This document shows positions 37,313 to 49,245 of a stretch of 64,000 nt of DNA, one piece after another. A program made the translations under genes and the position numbers. The stretch is taken from NCBI RefSeq assembly GCF_036320965.1, contig NC_092225.1, positions 8,685,002 to 8,749,001 of the forward strand. Reading direction: 5' to 3'. Origin of the DNA: Panulirus ornatus (lineage: Eukaryota; Arthropoda; Malacostraca; Decapoda; Palinuridae). The notes below the pieces were generated by a model, which was given only the letters and a program-made list of their open reading frames with translations, did no database searches and had not been told where the DNA came from. How positions within the stretch are numbered: position 1 is the stretch's first letter; every line of letters starts with the position of its first letter.

Positions 37313-38013
37313 AAGCGGATGGCAACAAAACGCCATAACACACTGTCTTATACGACGCTGTTGATGGCAGCCAATTCTCATCGTTGCCGCTGCCGTTCCC
37401 AAGATGTTTTTTTTTTTTTTTTCCTCGATCTAGATGTACAAAAGAACCCCATTTCATATATTCTCTTTTTCTCATTAATATTAGAATTTTCATAGAAGCG
37501 AAAGAACTCCATTTCACATACAAATATTTTTTCCTCATCGCTCTTTGATTAATTTTTTCCCGCGAGAAAATGTAATATTTTGACATCAGTTGGGTTTTCT
37601 CGCAATGTCTCTTCTTGTCGTTGTTGCTTCTTCGTCATCATCATCGTCACCATCTTCTTCTTCGATTCAATGGTTCTCTGGCTGGTGCGGGTTCTTCCCT
37701 GCCTTATGAGTTCCCGCTCGTCCTCTCTGATCCCTTCTACCAATGTTTATTGTCACTTGGACGCGTTGCTTCGGGAAGAATCTCGCCAGTGTGTTTACGA
37801 GAGGGGGAAAAAAACCTTTGAGAGATGTTCATTATTCTCAGTTTTTCTTCTTCTGGTGTGACCCATCCCTCATACACGGGCCTTCCACAGTACAGCGCAA
37901 TTTCTCTCCACCTCTAGACACTGAGCTACGTCGGTACAACACCAGTGTATCCCTACCCCACATCATAACATCACAGAGGACTGACAATCTCACCATACCT
38001 GATGAAAACACAG
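37313..38013. other. Unassigned sequence bordering the satellite
   Basis: Contains a T14 run at about 37,407. Open frames up to 209 codons on minus (36957-37586) have no recognised motif. Confidence 0.35.
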
Positions 38014-41000
38014 CATGATTCCACTATGATTCAAGTGATGCCAGCATGATTCCACCATGATTCAAGTGATGCCAGCATGATTCCACTATGATTCAAGTGA
38101 TGCCAGCATGATTCCACTATGATTCAAGTGATGCCAGCATGATTCCACTATGATTCAAGTGATGCCAGCATGATTCCACTATGATTCAAGTGATGCCAGC
38201 ATGATTCCACTATGATTCAAGCGATGCCAGCATGATTCCATCATGATTCAAGTGATGCCAGCATGATTCCACTATGATTCAAGTGATGCCAGCATGATTC
38301 CACCATGATTCAAGTGATGCCAGCATGATTCCACCATGATTCAAGTGATGCCAGCATGATTCCACCATGATTCAAGTGATGCCAGCATGATTCCACCATG
38401 ATTCAAGTGATGCCAGCATGATTCCACCATGATTCAAGTGATGCCAGCATGATTCCACTATGATTCAAGTGATGCCAGCATGATTCCACCATGATTCAAG
38501 TGATGCCAGCATGATTCCACTATGATTCAAGTGATGCCAACATGATTCCACTATGATTCAAGTGATGCCAGCATGATTCCACCATGATTCAAGTGATGCC
38601 AGCATGATTCCACCATGATTCAAGTGATGCCAGCATGATTCCACTATGATTCAAGTGATGCCAGCATGATTCCACTATGATTCAAGTGATGCCAACATGA
38701 TTCCACTATGATTCAAGTGATGCCAGCATGATTCCACTATGATTCAAGTGATGCCAGCATGATTCCACCATGATTCAAGTGATGCCAGCATGATTCCACC
38801 ATGATTCAAGTGATGCCAACATGATTCCACTATGATTCAAGTGATGCCAGCATGATTCCATTATGATTCAAGTGATGCCAGCATGATTCCACCATGATTC
38901 AAGTGATGCCAGCATGATTCTATTATGATTCAAGTGATGCCAGCATGATTCCACCATGATTCAAGCGATGCCAGCATGATTCCACTATGATTCAAGCGAT
39001 GCCAGCATGATTCCACTATGATTCAAGTGATGCCAACATGATTCCACCATGATTCAAGTGATGCCAACATGATTCCACCATGATTCAAGTGATGCCAACA
39101 TGATTCCACCATGATTCAAGTGATGCCAGCATGATTCCACCATGATTCAAGTGATGCCAACATGATTCCACTATGATTCAAATGATGCCAGCATGATTCC
39201 ACCATGATTCAAGTGATGCCAGCATGATTCCACTATGATTCAAGTGATGCCAGCATGATTCCACCATGATTCAAGTGATGCCAGCATGATTCCACTATGA
39301 TTCATGTGATGTCAACATGATTCCACTATCATTCAAGTGATGCCAGCATGATTCCACTATGATTCAAGTGATGCCAACATGATTCCACTATGATTCAAGT
39401 GATGCCAACATGATTCCACCATGATTCAAGTGATGTCAGCATGATTCCATCATGATTCAAGTGATGCCAGCATGATTCCACTATGATTCAAGTGATGCCA
39501 ACATGATTCCACCATGATTCAAGTGATGCCAGCATGATTCCACTAAGATTCAAGTGATGCCAGCATGATTCCACTATGATTCAAGTGATGCCAACATGAT
39601 TCCACTATGATTCAAGTGATGCCAACATGATTCCACCATGATTCAAGTGATGTCAGCATGATTCCATCATGATTCAAGTGATGCCAGCATGATTCCACTA
39701 TGATTCAAGTGGTGTCAACATGATTCCACTATCATTCAAGTGATGCCAACATGATTCCACCATGATTCAAGTGATGTCAGCATGATTCCATCATGATTCA
39801 AGTGATGCCAGCATGATTCCACCATGATTCAAGTGATGCCAGCATGATTCCACTATGATTCAAGTGATGCCAACATGATTCCACTATGATTCAAGTGATG
39901 CCAGCATGATTCCACTATGATTCAAGTGATGCCAGCATGATTCCATCATGATTCAAGTGATGCCAGCATGATTCCACTATGATTCAAGTGATGTCAACAT
40001 GATTCCACTATCATTCAAGTGATGCCAACATGATTCCACTATGATTCAAGTGATGCCAGCATGATTCCACCATGATTCAAGTGATGTCAGCATGATTCCA
40101 CCATAATTCAAGTGATGCCAGCATGATTCCACCATGATTCAAGTGATGCCAGCATGATTCCACCATGATTCAAGTGATGCCAACATGATTCCACTATGAT
40201 TCAAGTGATGACAACATGATTCCACCATGATTCAAGTGATGACAACATGATTCCACTATGATTCAAGTGATGCCAGCATGATTCCACTATGATTCAAGTG
40301 ATGCCAGCATGATTCCACTATGATTCAAGTGATGCCAGCATGATTCCACTATGATTCAAGTGGTGCCAACATGATTCCACTATGATTCAAGTGATGCCAG
40401 CATGATTCCACTATGATTCAAGTGATGCCAACATGATTCCACTATGATTCAAGTGATGCCAGCATGATTCCACTATGATTCAAGTGATGCCAGCATGATT
40501 CCACCATGATTCAAGTGATGCCAGCATGATTCCACCATGATTCAAGTGATGCCAACATGATTCCACTATGATTCAAGTGATGACAACATGATTCCACCAA
40601 GATTCAAGTGATGCCAACATGATTCCACTATGATTCAAGTGATGACAACATGATTCCACTATGATTCAAGTGATGACAACATGATTCCACTATGATTCAA
40701 GTGATGCCAGCATGATTCCACCATGATTCAAGTGATGCCAACATGATTCCACTATGATTCAAGTGATGACAACATGATTCCACTATGATTCAAGTGATGA
40801 CAACATGATTCCACCATGATTCAAGTGATGCCAACATGATTCCACTATGATTCAAGTGATGCCAGCATGATTCCACCATGATTCAAGTGATGCCAACATG
40901 ATTCCACTATGATTCAAGTGATGCCAACATGATTCCACCATGATTCAAGTGATGCCAGCATGATTCCACCATGATTCAAGTGATGCCAACATGATTCCAC

Positions 41001-42857
41001 TATGATTCAAGTGATGCCAGCATGATTCCACTATGATTCAAGTGATGCCAGCATGATTCCACTATGATTCAAGTGATGCCAGCATGATTCCACCATGATT
41101 CAAGTGATGTCAGCATGATTCCACTATGATTCAAGTGATGCCAACATGATTCCACTATGATTCAAGTGATGACAACATGATTCCACCATGATTCAAGTGA
41201 TGCCAACATGATTCCACTATGATTCAAGTGATGCCAGCATGATTCCACCATGATTCAAGTGATGCCAGCATGATTCCACTATGATTCAAGTGATGCCAAC
41301 ATGATTCCACTATGATTCAAGTGATGCCAGCATGATTCCACCATGATTCAAGTGATGCCAGCATGATTCCACTATGATTCAAGTGATGCCAACATGATTC
41401 CACCATGATTCAAGTGATGCCAGCATGATTCCACTATGATTCAAGTGATGCCAGCATGATTCCACTATGATTCAAGCGATGCCAGCATGATTCCACCATG
41501 ATTCAAGTGATGACAACATGATTCCACTATGATTCAAGTGATGACAACATGATTCCACTATGATTCAAGTGATGCCAACATGATTCCACTATGATTCAAG
41601 CGATGCCAGCATGATTCCACCATGATTCAAGCGATGCCAACATGATTCCACCATGATTCAAGCGATGCCAACATGATTCCACTATGATTCAAGTGATGAC
41701 AACATGATTCCACTATGATTCAAGTGATGACAACATGATTCCACCATGATTCAAGTGATGCCAACATGATTCCACTATGATTCAAGCGATGCCAGCATGA
41801 TTCCACCATGATTCAAGCGATGCCAACATGATTCCACCATGATTCAAGTGATGACAACATGATTCCACTATGATTCAAGTGATGACAACATGATTCCACT
41901 ATGATTCAAGTGATGCCAGCATGATTCCACTATGATTCAAGTGATGCCAACATGATTCCACTATGATTCAAGTGATGCCAGCATGATTCCACTATGATTC
42001 AAGTGATGCCAGCATGATTCCACTATGATTCAAGTGATGACAACATGATTCCACTATGATTCAAGTGATGCCAGCATGATTCCACTATGATTCAAGTGAT
42101 GCCAGCATGATTCCACTATGATTCAAGTGATGACAACATGATTCCACTATGATTCAAGTGATGACAACATGATTCCACTATGATTCAAGTGATGCCAGCA
42201 TGATTCCATCATGATTCAAGTGATGCCAGCATGATTCCACTATGATTCAAGTGATGCCAGCATGATTCCACTATGATTCAAGTGATGCCAGCATGATTCC
42301 ATCATGATTCAAGTGATGCCAGCATGATTCCACTATGATTCAAGTGATGCCAGCATGATTCCACTATGATTCAAGTGATGCCAGCATGATTCCATCATGA
42401 TTCAAGTGATGCCAGCATGATTCCACTATGATTCAAGTGATGCCAGCATGATTCCACTATGATTCAAGTGATGCCAGCATGATTCCACTATGATTCAAGT
42501 GATGACAACATGATTCCACTATGATTCAAGTGATGACAACATGATTCCACTATGATTCAAGTGATGCCAGCATGATTCCACTATGATTCAAGTGATGCCA
42601 GCATGATTCCACTATGATTCAAGTGATGACAACATGATTCCACTATGATTCAAGTGATGACAACATGATTCCACTATGATTCAAGTGATGACAACATGAT
42701 TCCACTATGATTCAAGTGATGCCAACATGATTCCACTATGATTCAAGTGATGAGAACATGATTCCACTATGATTCAAGTGATGCCAACATGATTCCACTA
42801 TGATTCAAGTGATGCCAACATGATTCCACTATGATTCAAGTGATGACAACATGATTC
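38014..42857. repeat. 31-bp satellite block, ~156 copies
   Basis: A continuous 4.84-kb head-to-tail array of a 31-bp unit. Each unit has three related sub-blocks of about 10 bp, starting CATGATTCCA, TATGATTCAA and GTGATGCC, each containing TGATT or TGATG. Variation is concentrated at a few sites: ACTATG against ACCATG (rarely ATCATG), and a terminal TGCCAGC, TGCCAAC or TGACAAC. The TGACAAC variant is absent from roughly the first 2 kb and becomes common after 40,200, so the array is regionally structured. The unit is not a multiple of three and contains TGA, so no frame stays open. There are no spacers, so this is not a CRISPR array. Confidence 0.98.
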
Positions 42858-43387
42858 ATCCAAACTAAAAATGAAAATTTACCACTTGCAGAGTAACTAC
42901 GAACGTTCATTAGTGTGATTCCGCTCCACCTTCGAAGCTGCGTTGGCACCCGAGAAAGTCAACACCCTGACTACATGTCCTCAAAGGAATAAAGTTATAA
43001 ACGATAGCTGGTGAACTACTTAAACTCAAGGCTTCTACATCAACGAACGTACAGATGCGAAGATGTACTCCATCTGTCCCGAGTATAGTGTTGATGAAAT
43101 GAGGAACGGGAAGTAAATGCAACACATTCAGTCAAAACTAGCACTTAGAAACTAAACTTCAAGATGCAGTCAAGGACGAATCAAACTTCGGGGTTCAGGT
43201 TTGGACGAAATAAAATTGCAAAAACTTTGGCTTCATCACATATAAGATAAGGTTGATTATGAAGGATAAACTTGTCAAAGAGTAGATCAAGATATAGCAT
43301 GACTCAGCAGACCTGGTGACATTAAAAGAATATAGCAGATGAAGTCATATGTTAGACGAACTATATTATCCTTTTACACACGACAGA
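42858..43387. other. Unassigned sequence
   Basis: Unique right flank of the satellite. Nothing recognised. Confidence 0.3.
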
Positions 43388-43480
43388 ATGGCTCTTGAGC
43401 ACGACAGTCGGGCGTCTGAGCACGACGGTAGGAACTTTAATGATATAATGGGCTGGCCTTTGACCTGACCATTAAGGAAG
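43388..43480. repeat. ACGACCCTTGA/TTTGACCTGACC family repeat
   Basis: GGCTCTTGAGCACGACAG, CGTCTGAGCACGACGGTAGG and then GGCCTTTGACCTGACC combine the two words found at 7,365-7,515, 12,300 and 54,350. Confidence 0.7.
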
Positions 43481-45040
43481 GGTTAGGCCAAAGGCTAGGC
43501 CATCATATCCAGAAATCGTTCCCCCTTGCTTAAGGATCATATCGTAATGCCGGTGATATCAAGCCTGTATGAATCATCTTCGTACGTGAGGACTGGTCAA
43601 ATAATAATTTCACTAAGGATGATGAATTTCGTAATACATCTGTGCAAAATATGGATCAGAAACTTAAGGTCTGAGAAGTAAAATGTACTAAGGACATAGA
43701 GAAATATACGATACAGTTTCATCTTTAAGCCAGGACGGTGGACTAATGAACAGGCTTCAATTAGAATCCAGCTCGACTTAAAAAAGATCAGCAATTACGT
43801 CCTGGAACACCCTCTGGCTCGGGCATAAAGATGTCTATTGAGACTATCAAGTCTGGGATTTACAAACGTAAGGAGGAAAATGTCGATCATGAGCCGCACC
43901 ATGTTTCATGTGAGCTACGTACTGATGCACAGTCTCACAAAGTTTAACCAAATACAAACATGATTTTGAAAAAAAGTACTCATGGGGAATACAGTTGATG
44001 CATACACACACGCATGGAAATCAAGAAACGTGACTTTGTTCAACACCTTCAGATGTAGCTGAAGATGAGTAAAAAGGAGGCGATCTCACTAGATATGATG
44101 AAACTTCAGCACGATCTCACAAAGCTTGGAATCGAGCGCTGAAGTCCGGAACGCGATGGGATTCAGCTAATGCGGTGAATAACGAACCGAATTCAGCAAA
44201 CCGCAGCGATCGCTCGCCACATTTGGAAATGTACGTAATGTATTTCCTCGGATTGAATCACCATCCATAAATATGAAGCGCAGTTGGTCATCCGAGATCA
44301 ATATGCTTTGGCAGGTGTATATGGACGGATGAACGGAGAGACGACACGGGTTCACAATCAAACCTAACCTGAGAATGGATTATCTAAGTCCTTTCTCACA
44401 TTATCATCAATATGAATCACGTATAAAAAAATGTGATGATAATGGATTGGTAATTCTCTCACGTCCATATCGAACCTAATCTTTGGATCGATGGTGTGCG
44501 TAATCCAAGTCTGATCAACATAGCACAATCTAGCAAAACCAGTCATGGTTTTGATCACGACCTCGGGTTACAATTCAGTTCGCCCCATATCTAGACTCGC
44601 ACTGGATCTGACAATGAAAGTCATCCATGCTGAAGTTCAGACGTCTTCGAACAGTACATTCAGCGAAAACACGAAAGTTTACAGACTGTAAAGACGGTAT
44701 ATAAACAGACTACACAAGGAATATATTTCCTCCCCATTGTTCGAGTCGAGAGTATCTAAAGCCATTCGACAATTCCTTTCACCCTAAGGAAATTTCTTGT
44801 AAGAGGAGTCAACTTCTTCTAGAAATAATCACAAACTAATTGAAACTCGGTAAGATTTGGGAGAAATATTATCCACGAATATAAATAAATCTAACTATAT
44901 CGAGTCTGACTCCAGAACGTATCACGACCCAAAATATGTTCTTCATATATACCTGGATCTGTGCACAACACCTGGAGCGAGTGACCATCATTATTTGTGG
45001 CTCCTGTGTGAGCGACAATGAGTAAGCGAGCGCTGGACAT
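43481..45040. other. Unassigned sequence
   Basis: No gene or transposon motif. Open frames stay below 66 codons. Confidence 0.35.
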
Positions 45041-45062
45041 CCCCCCCCCCCCCCCCCCCCCC
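45041..45062. repeat. C22 homopolymer
   Basis: An uninterrupted run of about 22 C, which is a G-run on minus with G-quadruplex potential. Confidence 0.95.
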
Positions 45063-45469
45063 GTCCCTTAAAATTCTTCGATAACCCGTAATGGAAATCG
45101 TGTGAAGCGTGTGTTCCTCACAATGAGTCCAGTGCCTTCTGGCGGGGCTTCCCAGGGAATGTACCACACGGTATTTATATAGCCTTAAGAACTCTCTTAT
45201 CTTCTGATGTACAGCATATCAAGGGTACCCTTAACTCACGGAGATAAGCCAGATCCACAACTCTCACTGTCCCCGGCTCTGGAGAACAGGGATGAAAAAT
45301 TGAATTCCAGATAAACATATTCCACTCTTGTTAAGTCACACGCACGAGCGGTGAGTTAGCTTGTAAGTAGATTATGCTAAGCTACAGGAAACAGCATCAG
45401 TCGAGAATTCTCTACAGGCCACATGCCACAACAAATTGTTATCAATGTAATTTCTTGAGAAGCTTACCG

Positions 45470-45470
<1 letters not shown>
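45063..45470. other. Unassigned sequence
   Basis: Nothing recognised. Confidence 0.3.
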
Positions 45471-45528
<58 letters not shown>

Positions 45529-45539
45529 TGTGTGTGTGT
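45471..45539. repeat. (TG)n microsatellite
   Basis: About 34 TG units with one GGTG break. Confidence 0.97.
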
Positions 45540-45786
45540 TATAAACACCTAATGTGTGTGGCATGATATATAGGCTGCCCAGAGAGTATGTATTATCATT
45601 CCGATATGTTACCAATGTCGTCAAGGTCCAATAATGAAAAAGAAGAGTTAGTCGACAGTCGCCCAAGACTTATTACCCTTACTTGATAATGATATTACAG
45701 AGAGAGGAACACACACACGTTGAAACTGTATGTATTACAGAATATATATTTTTGAAGGATCATTGGGCAGCATGTGCAGTTTTATA

Positions 45787-45918
<132 letters not shown>

Positions 45919-46063
45919 GTTTATTATTCTTAGTCGCTGTCTTCCGTGTAAGCGAGGTAGTGCAAGGAAACAGACGAGGGAATGGCCCAACCCACCCACA
46001 TACACATGTGTATACATTAACGCCTATACACGCACATATACGTACCTATACATTTCAAAGTAT

Positions 46064-46077
46064 ACATACATATACAT
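46064..46077. repeat. 14-bp target-site duplication, left copy
   Basis: ACATACATATACAT occurs at 46064-46077 and again at 46323-46336, exactly flanking the B element. The uninterrupted RTE 3' UTR has related CA/TA sequence here, so the B element landed within the older fragment. Confidence 0.85.
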
Positions 46078-46322
46078 TTTCTTTCTTTCTTTCAAACTAT
46101 TCGCCATTTCCCGCATTAGCGAGGTAGCGTTAAGAACAGAGGACTGAGCCTTTGAGGGACTACCCTCACCTGGCCCAATTCTCTGTTCCTTCTTTTGGAA
46201 AATTAAAAAAAAAAAACGAGAGGGGAGGATTTCCAGCCCCCCGCTCCCTCCCCTTTTAGTCGCCTTCTACGACACGCAGGGAATACGTGGGAAGTATTCT
46301 TGCTCCCCTATCCCCAGGGATA
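46078..46322 (-). mobile_element. RTE-derived short element B with target-site duplication
   Basis: This 245-bp copy has clean boundaries. On minus it starts TATCCCTGGGGATAGGGG at 46,322 and ends with CTACCTCGCTAATGCGGGAA, then GAATAGTTTGAAAGAAAGA and an (AAAG)n tail at 46,078. The 14-bp duplication shows it moved as a unit by target-primed insertion. It is too short to code for anything and must rely on a partner element, most plausibly the RTE that shares both its ends. Confidence 0.92.
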
Positions 46323-46645
46323 ACATACATATACATACACAGACATATACATATATGCACGTGTAAACATTCACACTTGCTGCTTTCATCCATTCCCGTT
46401 GCCACCCCTCCACATATGAAATGGCACCCCCCCTCTCCCAGCATGCGCGCGAGGTAGCACTAGGAAAGACAACAAAGGCCACATTCGTCCACACATCCAG
46501 GCCCCACAAAACTTTCCATGGTTTACCCCAGACGCTTCACATGCCCTGTTTCAATACATTGACAGCACGTCGGACCCTCGCATACCACATCGTTCCAATT
46601 CACCATTTCTTGCACGCCTTTCACCCTCCTATATATTCAGGCTTT

Positions 46646-46738
46646 TATTTCTCTCTTGTGTCTCCCCTGATGATGTGATTATTACACGAAAGTGCACTTG
46701 GAAACTTATCTTGTTTCATTTTCCCCGTGGACTCATAG

Positions 46739-46740
<2 letters not shown>
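46646..46740. other. Unassigned block between RTE fragment and (AT)n
   Basis: CTCTTGTGTCTCCCCTGATG and TTTCATTTTCCCCGTGGACT sit between an RTE truncation point and an (AT)n tract. This looks like part of another dispersed repeat, but only one copy is present in the window. Confidence 0.4.

Positions 46741-46815
<75 letters not shown>
46741..46815. repeat. (AT)n microsatellite
   Basis: About 37 AT units at the 3' side of the minus-strand SINE. Confidence 0.98.
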
Positions 46816-46816
<1 letters not shown>

Positions 46817-47091
46817 GAATAAAGTGTATATGAACGCGCACCTTCATAGAACATACAAAGCTCCATCAGCCAGGATCGAACCTGGGACCCCTTGTGCAAG
46901 AGGCAGGCATGCTAACCGCTAGGCTAAGGGACTGTATAATTGGAAACAACTATTCGAAATACTAAGGACTCGAATACCCTTCGTCTCACTATGGTGAGCA
47001 ACGGGGTCTATCGGTTGTTTCCGAACAGAAGACATAGCCAGCTGAAAGCGTTTTACCGAACCTGACTGTACAACGCGGAGTTATATGAATA
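46816..47091 (-). mobile_element. tRNA-like SINE, tandem copy 1
   Basis: A 276-bp unit whose minus strand holds a tRNA-like region at 46,861-46,932, preceded by about 160 bp of unrelated sequence and followed by about 45 bp ending ACACTTTATTCG and then (AT)n. The tRNA-like part carries an A box (TAGCCTAGCGG) and a B box (GGTTCGATCC) at normal spacing, the internal RNA polymerase III promoter expected of a SINE. It differs from copy 2 at only about four positions. Confidence 0.8.
46861..46932 (-). other. tRNA-derived promoter region (not a functional tRNA)
   Basis: 72 nt from GTCCCTTAGCC to TGATGGAG with A and B boxes. The acceptor and D stems pair poorly and the T arm closes with a short loop, so it is a tRNA relic. 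Isotype is unclear, with some resemblance to Val. Confidence 0.7.
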
Positions 47092-47356
47092 CGAATAAAG
47101 TGTATATGAACGCGCACCTTCATAGAACATACAAAGCTCCATCAGCCAGGATCGAACCTGGGACCCCTTGTGCAAGAGGCAGGCATGCTAACCGCTAGGC
47201 TAAGGGACTGTATAATAGGAAACAACTATTCGAAATACTAAGTACTCGAATACCCTTCGTCTCACTATGGTAAGCAACGGGGTCTATCGGTTGTTTCCGA
47301 ACAGAACACATAGCCAGCTGAAAGCGTTTTACCGAACCTGACTGTACAACGCGGAG

Positions 47357-47358
<2 letters not shown>
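47092..47358 (-). mobile_element. tRNA-like SINE, tandem copy 2
   Basis: It repeats copy 1 from CGAATAAAGTGTATATGAAC onward at an offset of exactly 276 bp, with about four substitutions (for example TGGAAAC against AGGAAAC, and GAAGACA against GAACACA). Its tRNA-like part is 47,137-47,208. The unit ends GCGGAGTTATAT and runs into (AT)n. Confidence 0.8.
47137..47208 (-). other. tRNA-derived promoter region, copy 2
   Basis: Identical in A box and B box to 46,861-46,932. Confidence 0.7.

Positions 47359-47412
<54 letters not shown>
47359..47412. repeat. (AT)n microsatellite
   Basis: It separates the SINE from a B element. Confidence 0.98.
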
Positions 47413-47415
<3 letters not shown>

Positions 47416-47644
47416 CCCTGGGGATAGGGGATTAAGAATACTTCCCACGTATTCCCTGCGTGTCGTAGAAGGCGACTAAAAGGGGAGGGAGCGGGGGGCT
47501 GGAAATCCTCCCCTCTCATTTTTTTTTTCTTCCAAAAGAAGGAACAGAGGGGGCCAGGTGAGGATATTCCAAAAAAGGCCCAGTCCTCTGTTCTTAACGC
47601 TACCTCGCTAACGCGGGAAATGGCGAATAGTTAAAAAGTAAAAG

Positions 47645-47649
<5 letters not shown>
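47413..47649 (+). mobile_element. RTE-derived short element B
   Basis: It starts TATCCCTGGGGATAGGGG and has CTTCCCACGTATTCCCTG, TAGAAGGCGACTAAAAGGG, GGAACAGAGGGGGCCAGGTG and CTACCTCGCTAACGCGGGAA, with an A-rich tail AGTAAAAGAAAAT into (AT)n. Flanked by (AT)n on both sides, so no target duplication can be seen. Confidence 0.92.

Positions 47650-47705
<56 letters not shown>
47650..47705. repeat. (AT)n microsatellite
   Basis: Tail-side tract of the B element. Confidence 0.98.
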
Positions 47706-47711
<6 letters not shown>

Positions 47712-47909
47712 CTATGTAGCCTTAAAGCTGTACTGCAATCAGTGGCATAGCGATCACCGGCAAATAATAAGCTACTCTGGCATGAGAGGCACTCTTCCAC
47801 GTTCTCGTACTCTCTTTTTATATACAATGACGATGATACCACCTCGGCGAAGGCGACTTTTCACTTGCATGTGTAACCTAATGCGTGCAGAGTCCAACAA
47901 CACGTGTAT
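47706..47909. other. Unassigned sequence
   Basis: Unique sequence between two retroelements. Confidence 0.3.
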
Positions 47910-49222
47910 ATATTCATTCATTTATTATTCATTTTGCTTTGTCGCTGTCTCCCGCGTTTGCGAGGTAGCACAAGGAAACAGACGAAAGAAATGGCCCAAC
48001 CCACCCCCATACACATGTATATACATACACGTCCGCACGCGCAAATATACATACCCATACATCTCAATGTACACATATATATACACACACAGACACATAC
48101 ATATATACACATGCACACAATTCACACTGTCTGCCTTTATTCATTCCCATCGCCACCTCGCCACACATGGAATAACATCCCCCTCCCCCCTCATGTGTGC
48201 GAGGTAGCGCTAGGAAAAGACAACAAAGGCCCCATTCGTTAACACTCAGTCTCTAGCTGTCATGCAATAATGCACGAAACCACAGCTCCCTTTCCACATC
48301 CAGGCCCCACACAACTTTCCATGGTTTACCCCAGACGCTTCACATGCCCTGATTCAATCCATTGACAGCACGTCGACCCCGGTATATCACATCGATCCAA
48401 TTCACTCTATTCCTTGCCCGCCTTTCACCCTCCTGAATGTTCAGGCCCCGATCACTCAAAATTTTTTCACTCCATCTTTCCACCTCCAATTTGGTCTCCC
48501 ACTTCTCCTCGTTCCCTCCACCTCCGACACATATATCCTCTTGGTCAATCTTTCCTCACTCATTCTCTCCATGTGCCCAAACCATTTCAAAACACTCTCT
48601 TCTGCTCTCTCAACCACGCTCTTTTTATTCCCACATATTTCTCTTACCCTTACATTACTTACTCGATGAAACCACCTCACACCACATATTGTCCTCAAAC
48701 ATCTCATTTCCAGCACATCCACCCTCCTGCGCACAACTCTATCCATAGCCCACGCCTCGCAACCATACAACATTGTTGGAACCACTATTTCTTCAAACAT
48801 AGCCATTTTTGCTTTCCGAGATAATGTTCTCGACTTCCACACATTCTTCAAGGCTCCCAGGATTTTCGCCCCCTCCCCCACCCTATGATTCACTTCCGCT
48901 TCCATGGTTCCATCCGCTGCCAGATCCATTCCCAGATATCTAAAACACTCTACTTCCTCCAGTTTTTATCCATTCAAACTTTCCTCCCAATTGACTTGAC
49001 CCTCAACCCTACTGTACCTAATAACCTTGGTCTTATTCACATTTACTCTTAACTTTCTTCTTTCACACACTTTACCAAACTCAGTCATCAGCTTCTGCAG
49101 TTTCTCACATGAATCAGTCACCAGCGCTGTATCATCAGCGAACAACAACTGACTCACTTCCCAAGCTCTTTCATCCCCAACAGACTTAATACTTTCCTCT
49201 CTTTCCAAAACTCTTGCATTCA
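47910..49222 (-). mobile_element. 5'-truncated RTE fragment
   Basis: 1.3 kb of RTE on minus. It has the 3' tail with GCGTTTGCGAGGTAGCAC, a complete 3' UTR without the 250-bp deletion, the C-terminal coding region (157-codon open part 48456-48929) and the FADD palm block (QLLFADDTALVTDSCEKLQK, within 48966-49379). It is truncated at NARVLER. A frame change near 48,962 (a T-run difference) separates the two open pieces. Its truncated 5' side runs into TATATATATATTTTT, the tail of the next fragment. Confidence 0.93.
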
Positions 49223-49245
49223 CGTGTATATATATATATTTTTTT

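Noticed and set aside
36957..37586. 209-codon minus-strand gene
   Set aside because: It covers a degenerate GACAGAAACTCGGGG repeat and a homopolymer run. The peptide is low complexity and without motif.
38014..42857. Regular short repeats that could be mistaken for a CRISPR array
   Set aside because: Units are directly contiguous with no unique spacers, there are no cas genes, and the context is eukaryotic. It is a satellite.
46861..46932. Functional tRNA gene on minus
   Set aside because: A and B boxes are good, but the acceptor and D stems pair poorly, and the sequence is embedded in a duplicated 276-bp unit. A SINE-type promoter is the better reading.
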